Shown: piece by piece, positions 1 through 11,665 of the stretch
How positions within the stretch are numbered: position 1 is the stretch's first letter
How the letters are laid out: each line of letters starts with the position of its first letter
Assembly (NCBI GenBank): GCA_905182995.1
Contig: CAJJDP010000075.1
Span: forward strand, 65,210 to 129,209
DNA length: 64,000 nt
From: Paramecium octaurelia
Lineage: Eukaryota > Ciliophora > Oligohymenophorea > Peniculida > Parameciidae
Reading direction: 5' to 3'
Notes under the pieces: model-generated
Database searches by the model: none
Seen by the model: the letters and a program-made list of their open reading frames with translations, nothing else
Told to the model about the DNA's origin: nothing
Position numbers and translations under genes: made by a program

Positions 1-414
1 CAGCAAGTACATTGAATACTTTAACCAAACCTTTAGCTGCAATAACTTTCAACTCTCTTTCTTGATCTCTATTGGTTGACACTCTTGGATCAACATGTCC
101 TTTTTCGACTACAGCCCTACTATGTTTAATTTTTCTAACTTTTTAATGCTTTTCTTTATTCCAATTTCTTTTTGTTTTTATTTTTCATTGGTGAGTTCGT
201 TCAATATTTTTTATTTGTCTGCCATAATTGCCTTCTCGCTCTTGACATCTCTCTTAATCACTCCAGACAACAATTATTTTAATGATTGTTTCGTTTATTA
301 TTGCACTTCTTCTTGTTAACTTTCGTGTTCCTCCTAATGCTCATCTTCATCCTCTGCATCAAATTTCTTAATCAGATTCTTAACCTTCTTAGATTTAATT
401 TGTCTATTCAGCAT
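1..414 (-). CDS. RRP15-like ribosome biogenesis protein, 3' end outside the window
   Basis: Partial gene read leftward from ATG at 414 and cut by the window edge. The first ~90 codons are highly charged and Q/E/K-rich. A 20-nt intron (120..139) then joins to a stretch ending in ERELKVIAAKGLVKVFNVLA, which matches the RRP15 signature (a variant of ER-LQKIATRGVVQLFNAV). RRP15 is a nucleolar factor for large-subunit pre-rRNA maturation. An upstream ATG at 498 lies in the same direction but meets TGA after 19 codons unless another intron exists, so 414 is preferred. The signature is seen directly; the function is inferred from the family. The 20-nt intron starts GTTAG, which is a weak donor. Confidence 0.7.
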
Positions 415-544
415 TTTTTTATATACAATAATAATTTATCACAAATCATCATTACCATAATTAGCATCCTATAAAACTTCTGAATCAAAATTCTTCATTT
501 TTGTTCCTTAAATTACTTAAGTATGATATTGCCCTGCTTCAATT

Positions 545-1740
545 TCTTATCTAGATTTTAGTCCCTAAAATTAATATCAAGTATTTTATGCTCTCAATTC
601 TTTATCATTCTATTATGCTATTATTTCACTTTCTTATTAATAGATTTAATATTTCTCTTATTTTTAGAGACTTATTATTTAGGTAATTATTGTATTATCT
701 TTTCTACTAGTTTCTTATCCTTATTTCTCTTTATTTAAGAATTGTTTTTTTTGATTTTTATCTAAAAAGGGTTAGAGTTTGGATTAATGCGCTATCTTTC
801 CTTGTAGTTCTTAAAAGGAAGTGCTTTTTTGATAATTAATTAACTAAATTGAAATATTAACTTGAATTTACAGCTCTTAGCAACTGCGAATAAATAAACG
901 TTGATTTGCCCTTTCTCTAATATCATTCTCAGTAGTAATTATTTTTAAACATTTCTCTTTCAACTAAATAAAATTGACACTCAAACATGAATTTGGCTAG
1001 TTAATTCATTTCATATTTGATATTCTATTAGATTAACGAATCCCCTTCTATTTTCAAATAATTGAAAATAGTTTCTAATTTTGCTGGCATCGCTTCATTA
1101 GCATTAACCTTTACCGATACTGGATTCCTTAAAACCAAATTTCATTAAGTTATGTATTTAGCAGATGATAATATAGCCGAAAATAGACCGGTTCTTCTCT
1201 ATTTTGGTAAATTAGAGAATATGAACCTAATGTCATTTTAGTATTCAATACTCATTCGTCTACCTGCTTCAACGAATATCAAATATTCCAAAGTTTTGAC
1301 ATGAATTTGCAATTCATCATATCCAAAGAATATCTTAACACAGCAGGAGAAGCTCTGAGTATATTACATCTCTTCTCATTTAAATATTTGACATGCTGTT
1401 CATTCGATGACAAATGCAATCTTGTCTTAATTCACAACTTAGAACTTCTTTGCAAAATCATAAATTTATTGTGCCAATTCTCTTGTAGTTGACAATACCA
1501 AACCAAATAATAGATAATTGAGTATTTTTTTTAGAGAATTCACTAAACAATTGAACCAAAATTTTAATTTTTTTCCTCATCCTGTTTAGGCTTTAACAGC
1601 AACATCATAATTTTATTACGTATGGAATCGCTGCTTTTAAACAGACATCATGTACTAGAATTTAAACTCATCTGGCATTACTTTTTGAATTATTGGCTCT
1701 AGATTCAATTCAGACCATTAAATTGAAGTTGTGATAATTA
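545..1740 (-). pseudogene. Decayed DEAD-box RNA helicase, Spb4/DDX55-like
   Basis: Read leftward, pieces of a DEAD-box helicase appear in the right order but in different frames. They are a Q-motif-like region near 1690 (FKFQYMMSVQKQ), DVAVKAQTG then TGA then GKK near 1580 (Walker A, with the serine codon turned into the only stop and the threonine lost), STTRELAQQIYDFAKKF near 1460, ASPAVLRYSLD near 1350, LKTLEYLIFVEAGR near 1270 (the DEAD box reads VEAG) and LPKQRRTGLFSAILSSAKY near 1200, then LRNPVSVKV near 1110. LPKQRRTGLFSAT is typical of Spb4/DDX55. The frame changes and in-frame TGAs are not repaired by short GT-AG introns, and ATP-binding and DEAD residues are altered, so this is very likely a dead copy. 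The C-terminal part (~560-900) is unrecognisable. Confidence 0.75.
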
Positions 1741-1765
1741 TTGAGAGAAGTGTATATAATAATAT

Positions 1766-2254
1766 TCACTCATTCTCAACTGTGCTCCAATCGAAATCAA
1801 CTCCTTTTTCTAAGAATTCCCCTAAACGATTAGCTTTATGTGCACGAGTCATCAATTCCATCCCTTAATGATATTATTCCACACCAAATTGATATTTCTC
1901 TGTCATGTCATGAAAGGTCTATTCTACATCCCTACAGAAATAGTTTTTTGTTATTTAAAATGACATCATCGGTAGAACTCCATATTAGAATAAGAACTTC
2001 GTTGGTTTGAATGAACTTCTTCTAAATAAGGTTCTATCCAATGTCAGCATTAGGCAACTCATGCTTAAAAAAGCACTATATGTACGCGCTTTTTCTAAAA
2101 ATTCAGCTTGTTAACAATCTTGCATATCTTCTTGAGAAATCAAACCAAAGCAATTATTGTATTGATAGAAATACTTGAATACTTTTATTTTGTCATTTTC
2201 ATCTAGATAGTTTTTTTTGAATTCTTCAAAGTTTGTAAGTTTTAAATTTTTCAT
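1766..2254 (-). CDS. Hypothetical protein, 162 aa
   Basis: Single uninterrupted frame from ATG at 2254 to TGA at 1768..1766 with several TAA/TAG glutamine codons. The protein starts MKNLKLTNFEEFKKNY, has a moderately hydrophobic middle (YSAFLSMSCLMLTLD) and a charged C-terminus ending in STVENE. No family was recognised. The stop lies only about 25 bp before the first recognisable helicase remnant, so the two are neighbours on one strand. Because TGA is the only stop in this genome, frames of this size can occur by chance; the codon usage and glutamine pattern look coding, so confidence is moderate. Confidence 0.5.
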
Positions 2255-3208
2255 ATTAAATTAATGATTATCATAAATTTTTACAATAAATTATTCAAAT
2301 ATCATATAACTCGTTTTTAATTCGTCTAATGACAAACATTAATTAAAAAATTTTAGATATTTCATTTATTCATAGGTGAGCAAGTAACAAGTCAAATAAC
2401 TAAACCATTTCTTAAAAGTATTATATAATACACTTATTTTGAATTTCAATTTTAGATACGAGCGATCTCAATATAACAAGAGCCATAGAAAAATATTGTT
2501 AAGAACTTGTTGAGAATCCAATCAAAAAACTTTTGGCTATACAATCGCATATATTACTAAATGAATAGGATATAATATTTTATACTAATATGATAGTCTA
2601 TGTAATCTCTTTGATTAAAAACTAATGTTTACTTAAAATTATATCTATCTCAAGAATTCATATAAAGAATCATATAGTCTAAGCTTAAATACATAATATT
2701 ATAAAAAAGAATGAGATCTTTTAGTTGATGTTAAACCAATTTACATTGCAATTCTCTAATTGTAAATTCTAAACGAAAAAAATTAAGAATATCATTTTAA
2801 TCATGATAAGAATGGCTGTTACTAATATATAAAATTAGAGTTGAAAATATATATGAAGTACTTAAGATACTCAATTAAATTGAATAAAATTCAATTATTT
2901 AATAAATATTATAAATATTAAAAGATTTAATTTATCTTAGACATCCTTTTGTAGATATAATTATCCTTGTATCATATATTAAAGATATGAAATTATGGGA
3001 AGAAGAAGTATAGTCCAAATCCAAATGACAGATTGTATTTATCATCACAAGAGCGCAGGTATTTTCAATTATGGACAATATTGGTGCTTACTATTTGCCT
3101 ATTTTTTGTTTTAATCATGTTTTTTCTCCTAATTGCCTAACTTGCTCTAAATCTAGAATCAACTAATGATTCATTTTGTGCAATATTTTTAATTTATTTT
3201 ACATAAAA
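2255..3208. other. AT-rich spacer, no gene supported
   Basis: No frame with recognisable protein is seen. One stretch near 3000-3180 encodes a strongly hydrophobic segment (LVLTICLFFVLIMFFLLIAQ) in one plus-strand frame, but that frame has no ATG after its preceding TGA and no clear intron supplies one. It may be a decayed membrane-protein fragment or chance. Confidence 0.5.
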
Positions 3209-3904
3209 ATGAAATAAGCGATTTAAAATGAATTTGATTTTGATTGTGCTTAATAGCATAAACTTCCTATATGTGCTATAATATAGGATCCAAATTTAAA
3301 TGTTATAGATAGACTGTTATGCCAATAATGCATAATAGATCTAGATAAAGATAAAAGTGTTTTAGGTTGGAGAAAAGTTCAAGAGAAGGTTCAATCTCAT
3401 ATAAATGAAAAGTAACGAATTAATTCACAACTTATTTCTCTCATTTTACCGTTGGTGAAACAGGTGAAAAGTAATATTGAACTTTTAAAGGACACCATCA
3501 TGAAAGAATTTATAATTTTAGAGGGAATGATAGAGGAATGGCAAGTAAGATTGTAAAAGGAAGTGAAATTATTAGAAAGTCAATAATTTATTAAAGAACT
3601 GGAATATGTTTTTGGAAATTTAGAAATAGAAGTCAGTTTGGATGAAACAATAAAAAGAGACTTGAAAAAAATCAACTCTAATTACATTTCTTAGGTTTAA
3701 TCAAAATTAACATTCTTTAATGAGTTCGATTAATAAAAAATATGCAACACAGTTCTAAATTCTATTAAGAAAGAAGAATTTCAATCATAAATAAATAAAA
3801 AAATTGATGTGAATTCTAATGGACTAGATAAAAAGAATAAATATTATAAAAAAAATAATTGGCATCTCAAAGAAGTGTAAGAAGATGAACTACACTTCAT
3901 CTGA
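3209..3904 (+). CDS. Zinc-binding N-terminal domain protein, 231 aa, lacking a C-terminal domain
   Basis: Continuous frame from ATG 3209 to TGA 3902..3904. The N-terminus has a Cys/His-containing segment (DFDCAQQHKLPICAIIQD then LLCQQC, around residues 12-45) followed by about 180 residues of helical, coiled-coil-like sequence. This layout resembles the N-termini of a large ciliate family in which a Cys/His head and coiled coil precede WD40 repeats; that resemblance is from memory and not checked. No WD40-like sequence follows the TGA, so this copy would be truncated or a stand-alone head. It may be a relic rather than a working gene. Confidence 0.55.
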
Positions 3905-4724
3905 TGACTCCTTAATGGGATTAACATTTTAAAAAATTTATATAAATTTATTCGCAATTTATTATGTTTCCTTGTTTCAAGTTGTGTCTCAGACTTCTGG
4001 TTTTCAGTTTAGGATTGAGCTAAGTTCATCCCTTAAGCGAAAACTGATATGAAATTAAATTAACTATTAATCAACCACAAAAAAAGATAGAATAATTACT
4101 GATTAAGTAGTTAAATCAATATATTTCATCTATTTATAAGAAAGCAAATTTCATATATATATAGGTTTTGAGATTGAATTATAAAGAACACTTTTAGCAA
4201 ATTAAACGAAAGAGATGAATCAAATGCTTTTTAATAATAGGGCAATTTATGATTAGCTGATGATCAAATTGATATTTTGATTTCAATGAATATAATACTT
4301 TAATTCTATTGACTATACTTGTGCACTTAGGTATTCACAGTTTAATCATTAAACGATATAGCTATCAATAGAGAAAGCAGAAATAATTAATAGAATTTTT
4401 ATGTATGTGTAATTCAAATAAGTTAGTGCATTCAAGTATAAATCTTACTTTTAAATTTTATCATATAAATGAAATCAAAAAATATTTAGCAAGCAATGAT
4501 TTGTAAAATAGCTATAATTTCTGAAAACTAAGGTAAGCATATTATAATATTAAGATTAGTTAGCTCCTTTCTTAAAGTTTATAACACTTAATATAAAGAG
4601 ACCCAAGATAAATCAAATATTCAAATCATTCTATATATGAAAGATGACTGATTAAAAATAAAGAAATGGTAGTATAAATATTGATATTAAATAAGATATT
4701 TATGAAATTATTAATTGTAATAAA
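3905..4724. other. AT-rich spacer, no gene supported
   Basis: About 820 bp with poly-A/T runs and no frame with coding character on either strand. It separates the plus-strand Cys/His protein from the 3' end of the minus-strand ubiquitin protease. Confidence 0.55.
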
Positions 4725-7700
4725 TCATGCTTCTGGCTTAATATCTTCAGCCTTCCTAAAAGTAATATTTATATATAAAATACTTTTTAACAGTAATCAC
4801 CAAAGCCTTTTCTTCATTGAAAAATCTTGTCTTAACTGGACCTCTTGACACTCCAGTTTTGATTGATTTAGTATAATTAGATTGTATTATTCCAAATTGC
4901 TTAATTTCTTCATTTGTCAATTCTCTGGGTTGTTATGTTGAATCTCTAAGGATCATCATTTGTCCATCATTTGTTATAAATAGTGGCTATGATCCCAATA
5001 GATAATCATCATTCTTTAATGGGATCCACTAATTATTTAATTAATATGTATACTTCTTCATTCAATAACTCATACCTATTGAATCTATGAACAGCAACTA
5101 TTCTGCACACTTCTATATTTTCAGCTTTAATTCCAAACACTTAACTAAATTATTCTGCCAAATCAGCACCACTTTAGTTTCTGCTAACAACAAATTCGTA
5201 TCTTTCTGAGAGATCCCACTTTTCTTAATCCCAGAATCTGGCATGAATAAATACGTCCTTAGATGTCAAATGCTACCATTCATCCTACAAATGTTCAATT
5301 GCTATCATTCTCATCTCTACAATTCCTTATTCTTTCAATGGCTTATCTCTATACACTTTATTCAAACGATCTGCAATCCTTTCTCTAAGTCTAATATGTT
5401 TAGAGTCTAGTGGGATTCCACTCTTCTCAGATGCCCAAATAGCCAAATCATCTATAAATTGACTGATAGGTTTATCTCCTGGAATGGAGTACTCTCCTAA
5501 TTCTAAAAATTGATAGAAATTCCTATCTTCATAAAGATTTGGAGCAGATGCAATTGAGATTATGCATCTATATTCTCCTAAGTTTAAGGGAGTTCCTAAA
5601 TCTAAATGAATAGAAGACCCTCTAACAAAATGGTTAAGTCCAACTTCAATTGTCATATCTTTCAACTCTAACCCAGCTCTTCCACCTCTTCTCAAGATCA
5701 AATTTTTAGGGGAAATACCTAATTGTTAACAGAGCTTTTCCTTCAGTTCCATCATTGTAGCTCTGTTATCAATTGTGCAAACAAGGGGATATAAATCCTC
5801 TGGCTGCCCTTCCTATATAGAAACTTAAACTGTTTTAGTAGGGTCGTTGAATTTGATAGTGATTCTATGTTCATCTATTTCAAATTCCTTAAGCCAATTG
5901 CTATTTTCAGTTTTGGGTTCAAGATAAAAGAAACTATTCTCATAATACCCATCAATTGGTTTGTCTGAACTCAAGATTTCTCCATATTCGCCATTCCTTT
6001 TTAATAATTAAAATTCTCCTTCTAAGTTATAGGCTTTCTTTGCTGCTTCGACTAATTCATGCACAAAATCGTTTTTGTTTATTGTTACTTTTTTGGGTTA
6101 CAATGTTTTTTCATCTAGAGCTTCTAAATTTTCTTTAAAAAGAGCCACTCTGAAGGTGATTGCCTATTCATTATATGGCTTCCATTCTTCGCCTGGCTAT
6201 TTGAATTCAATGGACACACATTTATTCTACAATTTGAGTGCTGCTAAGGATCTCATTTCTTTGCCCTCAAAAGTGTCTTAAAATTAATCAGTATATGGAT
6301 TATAAATTCTAATTCTACAGTTATCTCTATCTTTAATTTGGAAATGATCAAGTACTAATTATCTGAAATTAAGAAAGCTTGTGTTATTTTCGAGAGTAAA
6401 TGTCTTGACCTCTAATTTATAATGAGCCTTGATAGTGATAGGTTTCTGGAGTGCTAATAAATCTTCTGCTTATCCTCCTTGTTATCTGAATTCTTCTAAT
6501 TTGATTCTTTCTTCTTGTAATTTTAATTGAACATATTCAGGTAATTCATTCTCTTGGAATTATCCACCCCAAGTTCCCCACGACTCTTGATTAGGTTCAA
6601 CCTTCCTATAAAATAACATATAGGCACTTCCACCAGAATGACCTCCGAATGTTTTCACTGGAATATCATCTGGGTTAATATAAGTGACTGAACTATCATT
6701 AAAGCAATACCATTGTCCATCTTCATGAGAACGGATGTATGCAAAGTAATGACCACCCATGGCACCACCTGAATGATTGAGAATAGAGTATAACTAATAC
6801 ACATATGGACCATCCTTCAAATATTGCCTAATTTGAATATCTTATTCTAAAATTGAATCTTAGCATTTCTTCTTTACTAATTCAGCATATTTCTTCCTCT
6901 CTTCCGTGGTATCCAAAATTGGTTATTGTTTGTCTTTGTCTTCCTCCTTACTCTTCTATTATTACTCTTCCTAGATTTACCCCTCTTGTTTCTAATTGTT
7001 AGAATCAACTTTGGATGCATCCTAATAATCCAGATCATGATCAAAGACTGGTAAGGGAGGAGGTGGAGGAATACTAGTTTCAGCAGGTTTAGTTTATTAT
7101 TAAGTTTGTTTGATGTCTTCTTAGATTTGTTAATGAATGATTTGTTGAATCTACTCATCCTCTTACATGGTTCCGAATGTATCGATAATGTCAACGTTAC
7201 CCTATTGTTTTGCTACTTTCTTCTATTGTTTGATGAAGTCTTTTAATCCTTGATTGGGTCTAACCACTTTAGTTGCTTTTGCTGTTGTATGTGCAGTCGG
7301 TTACACTTTACTAGTTGCAGTTGTTTTGAACTATTATTTCTTTGGTTAGACCAATTCCTCAAAGTAGGATGGATCTGCCTCTTCAGACAGTTTATTTGGG
7401 ATGTCATCATAAGTTCTGCTGTAATTATTCATGTTGAGAACAAATGGGAATGTCATTTTGTCATCCAACTTCTCCCTTCTCATCATTATATAATCGAATG
7501 CGAAACGATTGATGTGCACATTCAATATTGATGGCAATTTGTAAATTAATTGACCTCTGAGAGCATCTTGTTTGGCTTAACATGACTCACAGAAATATTA
7601 ATTATTGCCTTCCAATTTCTCTGGTTTCAGACTTCTTTGGATGGCCAATTCCAGATTGTTATTGTACACCTTGCTCCATTTATCCTTCAGAATCACTGTG

Positions 7701-8173
7701 TAATCCATAAAGATTTCTTGTCTCTGGCTTTCGTAATTGCATTTCAAGCATTTCGTATAATGAAGATATGCGCCTTCCTTAATATCATAAAATATACCTT
7801 CGTACAACTCCTTTACAAAGTTACAATTCTGATCGCTCTACTCTATTGCGTCAAAGAGAATACGAATGAACTCCTGGATGTCGTGCTACTAAAATGCCTA
7901 ATGAATGTCCCATTGAAATGATTTGGTCAGATCCCTCGTATCAATGTACTCGAAGATTTTAGTTTGGAGTCTTCCATAGAGCTTTTGAAGTTGAAATGGT
8001 ATCGAATCAATCTCTTCCCCGTGTATTGAGTGCTCGTACTTCCACAAATACAATCCTCGGCGAAATTCAGGAGTCATGAACAAAGTCTGTAGAACAGAAT
8101 TCATATAGCAGGTGGCACCTATGTTTTGAAGCCCCAAGTATGGAGCATCAATTTAATATGAATTTGTAGTCAT
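4725..8173 (-). CDS. Ubiquitin-specific protease (USP), 1131 aa
   Basis: Deubiquitinating cysteine protease of the USP family. From ATG 8173 the catalytic domain begins almost at once: the Cys box [19 protein letters not shown] lies near residue 15 and the His box [19 protein letters not shown] near residue 475, with FND following. LFMTPEFR after the Cys box recalls the USP47 group. A Q/K-rich low-complexity insert (~7000-7200) precedes the His box. The long C-terminal half (~600 residues) has no obvious motif and may hold ubiquitin-like folds, as in USP7/USP47. Two introns near the 3' end (5029..5053, 25 nt; 4756..4783, 28 nt) give a spliced length divisible by three. Catalytic Cys and His are present, so an active enzyme is expected. 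Confidence 0.9.
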
Positions 8174-8246
8174 TTAAATTTATTATTAACTCATTTCACT
8201 TGACCCAAATAATCAGGATTAAAGCACCCTTATAAAATGATTATTT

Positions 8247-10102
8247 ATGAAAATCATTTATAAATTTACTCAACAAGTCCTCTATCAGAATAAGCAGTAT
8301 TCAATCCTCAAACCATCCTAATTGTCCGTCCCCAAAGATGCTTTCATCGCCAAAGTCACCAACAAAGATGGCAGCACATCTCTCCATGATCTCAATAGGG
8401 AATTGAAACAAGATTGCACCATCGAATTTTTAGATTTCTCTAATCAAGACGCAAGGAGAGTCTTTTGGCATTCAAGTGCTCACGTCTTAGGTGCCATCCT
8501 CAGTAAATTCGGAGCTGAATTAGAATTCGGACCATCAACCGAAAATGGGTAATCCTATTAATCATGTCTCTTAGATTCTACTATCAATGCAAATTGGACA
8601 AGGAAATTGAATTGGATCAACTGAATCAAGAAATTGAGCAATATCTGAAATAGAAAAAGCGTCTTTTTGAAATTCAGACCATATCCCAGGATGAAGCATT
8701 ATAATTATTCCACAAGAATGCATATAAGCTAAGTAAGATTAAGTAGACAGCCTTCTAAAATTATCAAATTTATAAATTGGATGACTTTGTAGATTTATGT
8801 AAGGGTCCTCATATTGATCATACGAATCGTATTCATAAATTGATAATCAATCATTCACAGCCCTTCTAAAATAGTTATAGATATCAGGGTATTGCATTTC
8901 CGAATTCAAAATTATATTAAGAATATTAAAAATAAATGGAATGTGATCATAGACATATTGGCAAACAGCAACATTTATTTGTGTTTAATAAATTAGCTCC
9001 TGGAAGTGCATTTTTCTTACCTCATGGAACCAAGATTTACAATAAGCTCATAGAGATGATTCGCAAAGAGTACAGGGAGAGAGGATATCAAGAAGTCATT
9101 ACTCCACAATTATTTCATAAAGATTTATGGAAGCAATCTGGCCATTTGGATAAGTATGCAGAAAATATATACATGACTCATGATCATTAAATGGGATTGA
9201 AGCCTATGAATTGTCCTGGCCATTGTTTACTGTACAAGACATTGCAGCACAGTTATAAAGAATTGCCAATTCGATTTGCTGATTTTGGTGTTTTGCACAG
9301 AAACGAAGTGCATGGAACTTTGACTGGATTGACAAGAGTGCGTAAATTCACTTAGGATGATGCTCATATCTTCTGCACAATTGAACAAATACAACAAGAA
9401 ATCAAAAACACATTAGACTTTTTGAGTAAGGTGTATGGTCGTTTTGGATTTACTTGGGAATTGACTCTGTCCACCAGACCTGATAAGTACATAGGTGATT
9501 TGTAGATATGGGATGAGGCAGAAAGGCAATTGAGAATTGCACTATCAGACACACAATATACAGAAAATCCTGGAGATGGAGCATTCTATGGTCCGAAGAT
9601 AGATGTCTTAATCAGAGATCACAACCAAAAACAACATCAATGTGGAACAATTCAATTAGATTTCAATTTGCCAGAAAGATTTGATCTCACTTATCATCAT
9701 GAAAATGATAAATTCTCAAGGCCAGTAATGATCCATAGAGCTATTCTTGGTTCGATTGAAAGAATGATGGCTATCTTGACTGAGTAATACAATGGCAGAT
9801 GGCCTTTTTGGTTGTCACCCAGATAAGTATTGATAATTCCAGTGAGCGAGGTGTCAAAGTAGTATGCAAAGGAAATTTATGATTAATTGTATAAGTTAGG
9901 ATTTGAAGTGGAATTGGATGATACTGAGCAGACTTTGGGGAAGAGAATACGCAAGGGGGAGATGTTGCATTTCAATTACATTTTGACTGTGGGAGCCAAG
10001 GAGCAGGAGGAGATGAGTGTGGATGTCAGAGAGAGAGGGGATAATCACAAACATTAATCAATGAAATTAGATGAGTTTATAACAAAAATTATTTAATTAT
10101 GA
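8247..10102 (+). CDS. Threonyl-tRNA synthetase, 609 aa
   Basis: Charges tRNA-Thr. The start at 8247 extends the frame 25 codons upstream of other options. Residues ~25-60 form a TGS-like region, followed by the editing domain with HSSAHVLG and DLCKGPH, both zinc/editing motif residues being present. The class II catalytic core carries [23 protein letters not shown] (motif 2 region), [30 protein letters not shown] and a motif 3 region ending in [15 protein letters not shown]. The C-terminal anticodon-binding domain has [15 protein letters not shown] and LGKRIRKGE. One intron (8549..8574, 26 nt) is seen. At 609 aa it is shorter than usual cytosolic ThrRS (~700 aa) because of a short N-terminus, so it may be mitochondrial or dual-located. 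Its TGA overlaps the possible ATG of the next gene. Confidence 0.95.
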
Positions 10103-11108
10103 TTCAAAAACCTTAAGAAGATGGTCCACTTTAGCCTTTTGATTTATCATTTCGAGGAGATGACCAGAGGTTTATGGAATTGGAAAGAGCCTAGACGGTT
10201 CAAGAATTCGTAAAGTCTATTGAGAAACGGAATTTTGAATTCGAATTTCAATATCTTAGACAAAGCACTGAGACTAAGGAACACGACAAATAATTGATTA
10301 AGACTGTTCAAGTTCAAAGATTGAATCGATACACGAATATATTGCCATGTATGCTGAAGTACTCATTTATTCTTAGTTTCACATTCGATTGTAAAACCAG
10401 AAGCCCAAGCAACAAATAAATTTAGTACTCCCAGAGATAAATTTTACATCAATGCGAATTACATTAAGGGAATTAATAATGTTGAAAAACAATACATTGC
10501 CACTCAAGGACCCATTCCAGAATCTTTGGATGATTTTTGGCATATGGTTTGGACTAATAATGTCGGAGTCGTAATCATGTTGTGTGCTCTGTTTGATCGA
10601 GGGAGAGTATTCCTTTAGCTTTACTTAGATCCAATGCGAGAAGTATTGGCCGAGTCTAGGATAGAAGGCACAATTTGGTCCCTACGAGGTGAACACGATT
10701 TCTTAAGAGGAGGCTCCGAAGACTTTCTTTAAAAATAAGATCATCCTCAAATGCTCAGATGAGTAACGAGAGATTATTCATTATTAATGGGCTGGGTGGA
10801 CTGATTTCGGAGTTGTTGATAACACATAATTTAAAGTTCTTGATATGTTGGCAGAAGTCTCAAACACGGCTGGTATATAAAACAAGAGACCAGTGATTCA
10901 TTGCAGTGCAGGAGTTGGAAGAACAGGAACATTCCTCGCCATCTGCCATATAAAATAGTTATTAATTAATAATCAAGCAAAAATATCTGTATTTAGTATT
11001 GTGAGAAGACTGAGAGAGTAGAGAGCCTTAATGATCTAGACACCTGAGTAGTATCAAATGGTATATAGATACACAATGTGGTTGATAGAAAATTTGAAAT
11101 ATATCTGA
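10099..11108 (+). CDS. Protein tyrosine phosphatase, classical PTP domain, 319 aa
   Basis: Classical receptor/non-receptor-type PTP domain filling most of the protein. Seen in order are NRYTNILPF, FYINANYIKG, QYIATQGP, DDFWHMVW, RIQCEKYWP (restored by removing intron 10607..10628, 22 nt), TDFGVVDN and the active-site loop HCSAGVGRTGTF with the catalytic Cys and Arg, then RRLREQRALMIQTPEQY. A second intron lies at 10349..10376 (28 nt). The frame is open back to ATG 10099, which overlaps the TGA of the upstream synthetase by three bases; ATG 10174 is an alternative start leaving a 71-bp gap. The WPD loop reads WTD, which in some PTPs lowers activity. Expected to dephosphorylate phosphotyrosine in the cytosol; the substrate is unknown. 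Confidence 0.9.
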
Positions 11109-11189
11109 TATTTAGATGAATATGTCATTAAAATTTAACCTCTCTTCTCATAATTGTCTAACAAAATAATATATTGTTATTTTAATTTA

Positions 11190-11217
11190 TTATATAAAAA
11201 TTAAAAAATAAAAATAA
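11190..11217 (-). terminator. Pol III oligo-T terminator of tRNA-Thr
   Basis: Immediately downstream of the tRNA on the minus strand the non-template strand has several T runs, as expected for RNA polymerase III termination. The surrounding DNA is AT-rich, so this alone is weak evidence. Confidence 0.5.
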
Positions 11218-11218
11218 C

Positions 11219-11291
11219 AGCCGATTGAGAGAATTGAACTCTCGACCCTTTGCTTACAAGGCAAAAGCTCTAACCACTGAGCTAAACCGGC
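11219..11291 (-). tRNA. tRNA-Thr(UGU)
   Basis: Full cloverleaf of 73 nt with no intron. The acceptor stem GCCGGTT pairs with AATCGGC (one G-T), the D arm is GCTC/GAGC, the anticodon stem TTTGC pairs with GCAAA around loop CTTGTAA (anticodon TGT, Thr), the variable loop is 5 nt and the T arm is GAGAG TTCAATT CTCTC. The T loop reads TTCAATT, close to the usual B box. It happens to lie about 1.1 kb from the gene for its own synthetase. Confidence 0.93.
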
Positions 11292-11665
11292 TCGGTTATT
11301 TAGAATTCCATTTATTCATTTATGAGACGCCCGATTCATTTCATATTATTATTTTAATTATACTTAAGACTATTGGGATATTAACATCTTGATGTGATTA
11401 TCTTCATACTTCAGTTTCTCTCCACTCATAGTTAGCACTCATTCCTCTCCAGGTGTCCTTCAATCCCACTTATGGTTGAGGGTAAAGTGAGAAATTTAAA
11501 TAAAATCAAAAATATGATAGAATAAGTGTGAATACAAAGATAAAGGGATATTTTTTCAATGATACTCCTCACTTGGATTTGGGATTATGTCAAAGATAGG
11601 AAATTCTTTCCAAAATATAAAAATGAAAAAGAAAGGAATTGAATTATTTAAATAAAAATTAATAT

